From: Candidatus Kuenenia stuttgartensis
GTDB lineage: Bacteria > Planctomycetota > Planctomycetia > Pirellulales > UBA1268
DNA: 11,923 nt
Assembly: GCA_945876515.1 (NCBI GenBank)
Contig: CAMCPF010000041.1
Location: 1 to 11,923, forward strand
Direction: 5' to 3'
The notes below the pieces were generated by a model that saw nothing but the letters and a program-made list of their open reading frames with translations, did not search any database and was not told where the DNA came from. The position numbers were made by a program, and so were the translations under genes. Shown piece by piece: positions 7,026-11,923 of the stretch (within the stretch, counting starts at the first letter, position 1; every line of letters starts with the position of its first letter).

Positions 7026-7046
7026 TCCGCCGCCGTTAGCGGCGGA
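7026..7046. terminator. Perfect hairpin between convergent genes; probable bidirectional terminator
   Basis: TCCGCCGC (7026-7033) and GCGGCGGA (7039-7046) pair perfectly around CGTTA. It begins 5 nt after the epimerase stop and includes the last codons of the subtilase, whose stop (TAA, minus strand 7038-7036) lies in the loop. Its place between converging genes fits a shared terminator. There is no T-run on either side, so a Rho-independent mechanism is uncertain. Confidence 0.45.
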
Positions 7047-9060
7047 GCCGACTGAGCCCCAGGGCCGCAAACAGCGCCGGACGGTTTTGGCTCTGGCTTT
7101 GGGGCTGGGGGCTTGCGGTGGCGTCGGCGAAGCCGAGCATCCGGATCGCGTCTGCCGCCCGGCGACGAGCCGGCACCTGGCCGAAGGTGAGCCCCAGTTG
7201 GTAGACGCCCGTCGAGCCGTCGCGGGCTCCGCGACCCGTTCGCGCATCGTAGGTCGAGTTGCGGTAGCCGGAGACCCCGACGTAGAAGACGCCGGCCTTT
7301 TGCGGGCGGATGACGAGCCGGCTGTCGCGCGAACCGCCGAAGTCGTCGTTGAACCTCCGCAGGGTGCCGCGGGAGTCGAACACCCGCACGAAGCTGTCGA
7401 GCGTGGATCCTTCCGCCAGGCTCCGGGCATCGACGTCGATCACGAGCGTCTGGCCGGCCTCGAGCCGCACGCGGTACATGTCCACGTCACGGCTGCCGAA
7501 GCGGCCGTCGCCGATGGTGCCCTCGAGCCGAACCTCACCCACCCCGGCTGGCACCACCGCGGCGGAGGCGATCACCTGGCCGACGTCCTCGATCGCCCGG
7601 GGCGGCTCGGTGACAGGCGGCTCGGTGACGGGCGGCTCGGTGACGGGCGGCTCGGTGACAGGTGGCGTCTCAGGAATGACCGGTGCAGGCAGGATTGCTG
7701 CCACGGCGGCGGCCGCGTTGACCAGCCCGCCTGTCGTCATTCGCCCGGCCAGCGCTGCGACCGGCGTGGTCGTAGAGAGGATCGCGGTCCGAATCTCAGC
7801 GGCCGTCGCCGCCGGGTTGGCGGCGGCCAAAAGCCCCACGATGCCGGCCACGTGGGGCGTGGCCATCGAGGTGCCGCTATAGCTGCCGTAGCGGTTGCCC
7901 GGCAGCGTGGAGGTGATGCTCGCGCCGGGCGCGGCGACGTCCACGCTCGTGGCGCCGAAGTTCGAGAAGCTGGCCAGCCGGTTCGACCGGTCGGTGGCCG
8001 CCACGGAGATCACCGCGTCGTCGTCGTAGTTCGAAGGGTAGTGGGGGGTGACGTCGTTGTTGGTGCCGTCGTTGCCCGCTGCCGCCACGAACAGGATCCC
8101 GGCCCGACCGCCGGCCGCGATCGCGTCGCGGAGCGAGGTCGAGAAGCCGCCGCCCCCCCAGCTGTTGTTGGTGGCGACCACGTTGACGCCGAAGTCGCGC
8201 TTCATCCGGGTGGCGTAGTTGATGGCACCGATCGCCCCGCTCGTCGAGCCGCTGCCCGAGCCCGTGAGGAACTTCAGGGCCATGATCGACACCTGCCAGT
8301 TGACTCCGACCACGCCGGTGCCATTGCCCCCCACGGCCCCGATCGTGCCGGCCACATGAGTGCCGTGGCCATTGTCATCCATCGGGTCGGCATCGCGGTT
8401 GGCGAAGTCCCAGCCGTAGACGTCGTCAACGAAGCCATTGCCGTCGTTGTCGAGGCCGTCGCCGGCGATCTCGCCCGAGTTCCGCCAGGCGTTGGCGGCC
8501 AGATCACGATGGCCGTAGTCGACCCCGGTGTCGATGACGGCGATCACCACGTTCCGGGACCCGGTCGTGGTCTCCCAGGCCGCGGGTGCGTCGATGTCGG
8601 CGTCGGCGAGGCCGCCCGACTGTCCGATGTTGTGGAGGCCCCAGAGCGAGCCGAAGGACGGGTCGTTGGGAATCGCCGCCGGCGCGATCACGAAGTCAGG
8701 CTCGACCGAGGCCACGAGCGGCGAGCCAGCGGCCCAACCGGTCACGTCGGCCACGCCCGCTCCGGGCGCGGTGACCACGAAGAACCCTTCGCCCAGCGAC
8801 TCGGCCCGCCAGCCGGCCGCGAGGCCCAGTTCGGCGGTGTGGGCGGCGCTGGTCTGGGCGATCCAGGTGTCGGCATGCACCTCGACGGACCGACCATTCC
8901 AGTCGATCTGCCGTGTCAGGCCGGCCGTGTCGGCCGAGAGCATAACCCGTTGCTCAAGCGACTCGACTGCAGTCGTCGGCCGGCCGCGGTGACCCCTGTG
9001 GTCGCGGGGAAGGCGGGCGATCCGGGCGTCTGGGCGCCCCTGCCGGAAGAAGCGATTCAT
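7036..9060 (-). CDS. Subtilisin-like serine protease (S8) with LEPR-xLL-like N-terminus and C-terminal PPC-like domain
   Basis: A 674-residue probable secreted protease. The first 45 residues are basic with no hydrophobic core, and hold SLEQRVMLSAD (34-44), a variant of the LEPR-xLL tag of planctomycete exported proteins. An inhibitor-like propeptide region (about 50-130) ends VEPDFVIAPAAIPNDP. The S8 domain (about 135-455) has the catalytic triad Asp177 (AVIDTGVD), His232 (NGHGTHVAG) and Ser398 (SGTSMATPHVAG), with oxyanion Asn330 (AAGND). A DNDGNGFVDD stretch (204-213) looks like a calcium-binding loop. A Pro-rich linker with four VTEPP units (468-487) leads to a beta-rich domain (about 510-630; DVDMYRVRLEAGQTLVIDVDA, FVRVFDSRGTL, GVYQLGL) like the bacterial pre-peptidase C-terminal (PPC) family. 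The tail ends in a QPQSQSQ run and a basic LSRLRR. A weak AGGG lies upstream of the ATG. The target is unknown. Confidence 0.93.
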   Translation of the reverse strand: MNRFFRQGRPDARIARLPRDHRGHRGRPTTAVESLEQRVMLSADTAGLTRQIDWNGRSVEVHADTWIAQTSAAHTAELGLAAGWRAESLGEGFFVVTAPGAGVADVTGWAAGSPLVASVEPDFVIAPAAIPNDPSFGSLWGLHNIGQSGGLADADIDAPAAWETTTGSRNVVIAVIDTGVDYGHRDLAANAWRNSGEIAGDGLDNDGNGFVDDVYGWDFANRDADPMDDNGHGTHVAGTIGAVGGNGTGVVGVNWQVSIMALKFLTGSGSGSTSGAIGAINYATRMKRDFGVNVVATNNSWGGGGFSTSLRDAIAAGGRAGILFVAAAGNDGTNNDVTPHYPSNYDDDAVISVAATDRSNRLASFSNFGATSVDVAAPGASITSTLPGNRYGSYSGTSMATPHVAGIVGLLAAANPAATAAEIRTAILSTTTPVAALAGRMTTGGLVNAAAAVAAILPAPVIPETPPVTEPPVTEPPVTEPPVTEPPRAIEDVGQVIASAAVVPAGVGEVRLEGTIGDGRFGSRDVDMYRVRLEAGQTLVIDVDARSLAEGSTLDSFVRVFDSRGTLRRFNDDFGGSRDSRLVIRPQKAGVFYVGVSGYRNSTYDARTGRGARDGSTGVYQLGLTFGQVPARRRAADAIRMLGFADATASPQPQSQSQNRPALFAALGLSRLRR
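7601..7660 (-). repeat. Four tandem 15-bp units encoding the VTEPP linker
   Basis: On the plus strand GGCGGCTCGGTGAC followed by A, G, G, A recurs exactly at 7601, 7616, 7631 and 7646. In the subtilase frame each unit gives VTEPP, so the array is a spacer between protease and PPC-like domain. Near-identity at DNA level, differing only at one third-codon position, suggests recent duplication or slippage. It is not a CRISPR array, since there are no spacers. Confidence 0.9.
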
Positions 9061-9183
9061 GGCTGCGGCCCTGCTGCTATCGCCGGGAGTGCCCTCCGAA
9101 TCGTGTCAGTCAAGACGGATTCGGCAGCCGACGCGGATCGGCACCACAGGGATGATTCCGGCAACACCTGCGACGCCGTTGGA

Positions 9184-9212
9184 ATCATAGTTCGGCGGCA
9201 CCGGATCTTCAA
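9184..9212 (-). promoter_or_regulatory. Putative sigma-70-type promoter for the subtilase
   Basis: On the minus strand TTGAAG (9212-9207) and TATGAT (9189-9184) are 17 bp apart, matching the -35 consensus at four of six and the -10 at five of six positions. Transcription would start near 9177, giving a leader of about 117 nt before ATG 9060. The rest of the 281-bp divergent gap (9061-9341) shows no reading frame. A TATCCT at 9281-9286 might serve the rhomboid gene on the plus strand. Confidence 0.4.
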
Positions 9213-9341
9213 CCACCCCGCTCCACCCCCAAGGGATTCGGCGTCGGGCCGCTCAGTTCGCCCGCCGCGAAGGCCGCGGCTATCCTTGGCCCTTCGACCG
9301 GCACCGCCGCCGCAGACGCTCCCTCACGCCCGGGTGGACAG

Positions 9342-10127
9342 ATGGTTTTTCCGATTGGCGACGACAACTCCGATCGCGTCACGTTTCCGTTCGTCACGAT
9401 CGCCCTGATCGTCGCCAACGTGTTCGTGTTCGCCGTCCTGCAGCAAGGCTTCCGGCCACAGGGCATCGACGAGAACTTCACTATGGCCTACGTCCAGGTG
9501 CCGGCCGAGATCGTCTCCGGGCAGGACATCGAGACCGAGCCGCAGATGCGGGTCATCCAGACGCCCCAGGGGGCGGTGGAGGTCGCGGATCCCGGCCTGA
9601 GGAAGACGCCGATCCCCGTCTGGTTCACCCTCCTGACGGCGATCTTCATGCACGGCAGCGTGATGCACCTGCTGGGCAATATGTGGTTTCTGTGGATCTT
9701 CGGTGACAACATCGAAGACGACATGGGTCATGCCTCGTACCTGCTCTTCTACCTCGCTTGCGGGGTGCTCGCGTCGCTGGCCTTCGTGGCGCTGAACGCA
9801 AGCGGTGAGGCGGCGCTCACCCCCTGCCTGGGCGCGAGCGGGGCAATCTCCGGCGTGCTCGGCGGCTACCTCGTGCTCCACCCGAACCGCCGCGTGAGCG
9901 TGATCGCGGTGCGGATGATGATCGACGTGCCCGGCTACGTGGCCGTGGGCATCTGGTTCCTGTTCCAGGTGGTGAGCGGCTTCTTCGACGCCGGGGGCGG
10001 GGGGGTGGCCTACTCGGCCCACGTGGCGGGCTTCATCGCCGGCCTGATCCTGGCCAAGCCGCTCAGCCACCGGCGCGTCCGCGACGGGGCCGACTCGCTG
10101 TTCGAGCTGCGCCGGCGGATGGGCTGA
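9342..10127 (+). CDS. Rhomboid-family intramembrane serine protease
   Basis: A 261-residue polytopic membrane protease that cleaves transmembrane substrates within the membrane. The N-terminus MVFPIGDDNSDR before the first helix (FPFVTIALIVANVFVFAVLQ) is typical of bacterial rhomboids of this subgroup. A loop of about 55 residues (34-88) separates helix 1 from helix 2. The rhomboid core is present: HGSVMHLLGNMWFLWIFGDNIED with His104, His109 and Asn113, the catalytic serine Ser166 in CLGASGAISGVLGGY, and catalytic His227 in YSAHVAGFIAGL. At least six helices are visible, ending in a short basic cytosolic tail. The start ATG has only a loose GGTGGA upstream. The gene is divergent from the subtilase and ends 7 nt before the antiporter gene, so the two are likely one operon. 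No substrate can be named. Confidence 0.93.
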   Translation: MVFPIGDDNSDRVTFPFVTIALIVANVFVFAVLQQGFRPQGIDENFTMAYVQVPAEIVSGQDIETEPQMRVIQTPQGAVEVADPGLRKTPIPVWFTLLTAIFMHGSVMHLLGNMWFLWIFGDNIEDDMGHASYLLFYLACGVLASLAFVALNASGEAALTPCLGASGAISGVLGGYLVLHPNRRVSVIAVRMMIDVPGYVAVGIWFLFQVVSGFFDAGGGGVAYSAHVAGFIAGLILAKPLSHRRVRDGADSLFELRRRMG

Positions 10128-10134
10128 GGCAGCG

Positions 10135-11145
10135 ATGCTCGAACTCATCGGCGGGTTTCTCGGCCTGGCGATGGTTGTGGCGACGGCGGGGGTCGTCCTG
10201 GCACGGGCAGCCGACCGGATCGCCGCGGCCACGGGACTCGGTCGGCTGCTGGTGGGAAGCGTGCTCCTCGCGGCGGCCACGAGCCTGCCGGAACTCTCTG
10301 TCGACATCGCGGCGGTGCGGGCGGGGATGCCCGACCTCGCGACCGGCGACCTGCTCGGCTCGAGTCTGATGAATCTCCTGATCCTCGCCGGGATCGACCT
10401 CGCCCAGCGGTCAGGCCATCGGATGCTCTCCCGTGAGGCGGCGTCGCACGCCCTCTCCGCCACGCTCGCGATCGCCCTCACCAGCCTCGCCGCCCTCGCG
10501 GTACTGACGGCCGGGCGGCTGCCCCCGATCGCCTTCCTCGACATCGGCGGCTGGTCGTGGGCGATTCTCGTGGCCTGGCTCTTGGGGGCGCGGATGCTGT
10601 TCATCGACCAGCGGATCTCGGCCCGGGCGGCCGCGGAGGCCGCGGCGGAGAGCGGCACCGGGCCCGCGGCCAGGCCGGCCCTCGCCGGCCCCGCGGTCGC
10701 CTTCGCGGCGGCCGCGGCCGTGCTGGTCGTGGCCGGGCCTCGGCTGGCGGCGGTCGCCGACGATCTGGCCACAGAGACCGGCCTCGGTCGCACGTTCGTG
10801 GGCACGACGCTCGTGGCCCTCACCACCTCGCTACCGGAGCTGGTGGCCTCGATCGCCGCCGTCCGCATGGGCGCCTTCGACCTCGCGATTGGCAACACGT
10901 TCGGCAGCAATGCCTTCAACATGGTGCTGTTCGTGCCGCTCGACGCCTGCCATCCGGGGCCGCTGTTCGCAGCCGTGAATCCTGCCCACGCCGTGACGGC
11001 GCTGGCGGTGGTCGTGGCCACGGCCACCGCCGTGCTGGGGCAGCTCTATCATGAAGAACGGCGGCTCCCGGTCCTCGAGCCCGATGCGGCCCTGGTGGTG
11101 CTCGTGGTCGTCGGCGGGCTGGCCCTCGTCTCCCTTCTGTCGTGA
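10135..11145 (+). CDS. Sodium/calcium exchanger-family (CaCA) cation antiporter
   Basis: A 336-residue inner-membrane protein with about ten helices in two inverted halves, each carrying an alpha-repeat of the Ca2+/cation antiporter family. Repeat 1 reads GSVLLAAATSLPELSVD (from about residue 41; Glu53) and then GDLLGSSLMNL (Asn80). Repeat 2 reads GTTLVALTTSLPELVAS (Glu235) and GNTFGSNAFNM (Asn262). These line up, with constant spacing, with the NCX_Mj ion ligands Glu54, Asn81, Glu213 and Asp240, so the last ligand is Asn here. A soluble Ala-rich loop (about residues 160-185) links the halves. It probably exports Ca2+ (or another divalent ion) using Na+ or H+, but the coupling ion is not shown by sequence. 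GAGG at 10126-10129 overlaps the rhomboid stop, supporting ATG 10135 and cotranscription. Confidence 0.9.
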   Translation: MLELIGGFLGLAMVVATAGVVLARAADRIAAATGLGRLLVGSVLLAAATSLPELSVDIAAVRAGMPDLATGDLLGSSLMNLLILAGIDLAQRSGHRMLSREAASHALSATLAIALTSLAALAVLTAGRLPPIAFLDIGGWSWAILVAWLLGARMLFIDQRISARAAAEAAAESGTGPAARPALAGPAVAFAAAAAVLVVAGPRLAAVADDLATETGLGRTFVGTTLVALTTSLPELVASIAAVRMGAFDLAIGNTFGSNAFNMVLFVPLDACHPGPLFAAVNPAHAVTALAVVVATATAVLGQLYHEERRLPVLEPDAALVVLVVVGGLALVSLLS

Positions 11146-11154
11146 ACGCACCGT

Positions 11155-11160
11155 GAGGAG
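11155..11160 (+). promoter_or_regulatory. Shine-Dalgarno GAGGAG with long spacing before the P-type ATPase
   Basis: GAGGAG is followed by 12 nt before the GTG at 11173, longer than the usual 5-9 nt. No better start codon in frame lies closer, and the conserved N-terminal domain begins soon after the GTG, so this start is kept with some doubt. Confidence 0.45.
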
Positions 11161-11172
11161 CGATCCGCCGCC

Positions 11173-11923
11173 GTGAACGAACCGGTCGCCAAAGGTGTCG
11201 CGGGCCCCGGGCCCACGCCCTGGCACGCGCTGCCCGCCGTCGCCGTCGCCGAGCGGCTCGGGACCGATCCCGTCCGCGGCCTGGCCGACTCCGAGGCGGA
11301 TCGCCGCCGGGCCGAGCTCGGCGACAACGTGCTCCAGGAACGGCCGCCCGAGCCCTGGTGGTCGAAGCTCCTGCGGCCGTTTCGCGAGCTGATGGTCGCG
11401 ATCCTTTTGGTCGCGGCCGGGATCGCCGCGGCGCTCGGCGACTGGGCCGACGCGGCCGCGATCGTGGCGATCGTGCTCGTCAACGCCGTGATCGGGCTGT
11501 TTCAGGAGGGGCGGGCCCAGGCGGCGCTGGCTGCGCTCCAGCGGCTGTCGGCTCCGCTCGCCAAGGTGACCCGCGAGGGCCGGGCCCGCGGGATCCCGGC
11601 TCGCGAGGTCGTCGTCGGTGATCGGATCGAACTCGCGGCCGGCGACGCCGTGCCGGCCGACGCCCGGCTGCTGGAGTCTTTCGCGCTGTCGCTCCAGGAG
11701 GCGGCACTCACCGGTGAGAGCACGACCGTGGCGAAGCACGCGGCCGAGATGGTGGCCGCCGACGCCCCGCTGGGCGACCGCACGACGATGGTGCATGCCG
11801 GCACGGTGGTGGCCGCCGGCCATGCGGCGGCGGTGGTCGTGGCCACCGGGATGCAGACCGAACTGGGCCGGATCGCTGGCCTGCTCGAGTCTGCGGCACC
11901 CGAGACCACACCCCTGCAACGCC
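11173..11923 (+). CDS. P-type cation ATPase, Ca2+-transporting (IIA) type, 3' partial
   Basis: About 250 residues of an ATP-driven cation pump that runs off the right edge; the phosphorylation DKTGT and nucleotide-binding domains lie beyond it. Visible are the N-terminal cation-ATPase domain (WHALPAVAVAERLGTDPVRGL, then RRRAELGDNVLQE, about residues 18-56), two transmembrane helices (about 72-110, with LMVAILLVAAGIAAALGDW and IVAIVLVNAVIGLFQEGRAQ), and the actuator domain with VVVGDRIELAAGDAVPADARLL and the TGES motif at residues 180-183. The FQEGRAQAALAALQRLSAP segment resembles Ca2+- and Na+/K+-type (class II) pumps rather than heavy-metal or K+ (Kdp) pumps. It starts with GTG 27 nt after the exchanger stop and is probably cotranscribed with it. 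Ion specificity needs the missing helices 4-6. Confidence 0.9.
   Translation, partial: MNEPVAKGVAGPGPTPWHALPAVAVAERLGTDPVRGLADSEADRRRAELGDNVLQERPPEPWWSKLLRPFRELMVAILLVAAGIAAALGDWADAAAIVAIVLVNAVIGLFQEGRAQAALAALQRLSAPLAKVTREGRARGIPAREVVVGDRIELAAGDAVPADARLLESFALSLQEAALTGESTTVAKHAAEMVAADAPLGDRTTMVHAGTVVAAGHAAAVVVATGMQTELGRIAGLLESAAPETTPLQR

Noticed and set aside
7601..7660. Tandem repeats as a CRISPR or regulatory repeat array
   Set aside because: The units are 15 bp, without spacers, and in frame with the subtilase linker.
7087..9408. A 773-codon open frame on the plus strand opposite the subtilase
   Set aside because: It is longer than the subtilase itself but has low-complexity Gly/Arg/Val-rich translation and no recognisable domain, while the minus strand carries a full S8 triad. 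High GC depletes stops in the antisense frame.
11153..11155. GTG at 11153 as the start of the P-type ATPase
   Set aside because: It is in another frame and reaches a stop after seven codons.

Overview
The window is a GC-rich stretch of about 11.9 kb packed with protein genes and reads as a bacterial chromosome segment. The best lineage clue is the minus-strand subtilase. Its N-terminus has no classical signal peptide but carries an LEQRVMLS element, a variant of the LEPR-xLL tag known from planctomycete surface and secreted proteins. Together with the exported FAD oxidoreductase, the exported aldose epimerase and the site-2-protease-like tail at the left edge, this points to Planctomycetota, possibly Pirellulales. 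That placement is an inference.

Layout, left to right. Positions 1-140 hold the 3' end of a membrane protein resembling the C-terminus of planctomycete site-2 proteases (M50), followed by a strongly foldable palindromic block (141-190). A TATGAT box and a good Shine-Dalgarno then lead into glyA (264-1526). Its stop overlaps the start of an exported FAD-dependent oxidoreductase (1523-3154). Next comes a two-gene polyamine cassette, N-carbamoylputrescine amidase (aguB, 3204-4091) and agmatine deiminase (aguA, 4093-5130), which together convert agmatine to putrescine. A DoxX-family membrane protein (5236-5730) and an exported aldose 1-epimerase (5797-7020) complete this left-hand plus-strand block.

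The subtilase with a C-terminal PPC-like domain (9060-7036, minus) converges on the epimerase, and a perfect hairpin lies between them. The subtilase diverges from a rhomboid protease (9342-10127), and the 281-bp gap holds a plausible sigma-70-type promoter for the subtilase. The rhomboid is followed closely by a Na+/Ca2+-exchanger-family antiporter (10135-11145) and a P-type cation ATPase of the Ca2+ type that runs off the right edge (11173 onward). The exchanger and ATPase suggest a calcium-transport unit.

I see no tRNA, rRNA, CRISPR array, insertion sequence, integrase or phage gene. The many long antisense reading frames are best explained by high GC. Nothing here amounts to a clearly new multi-gene system. 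The most interesting points are the glyA/exported-flavoprotein coupling, the tag-bearing subtilase without a signal peptide, the exchanger's ligand pattern, and stop codons sitting in hairpin loops.
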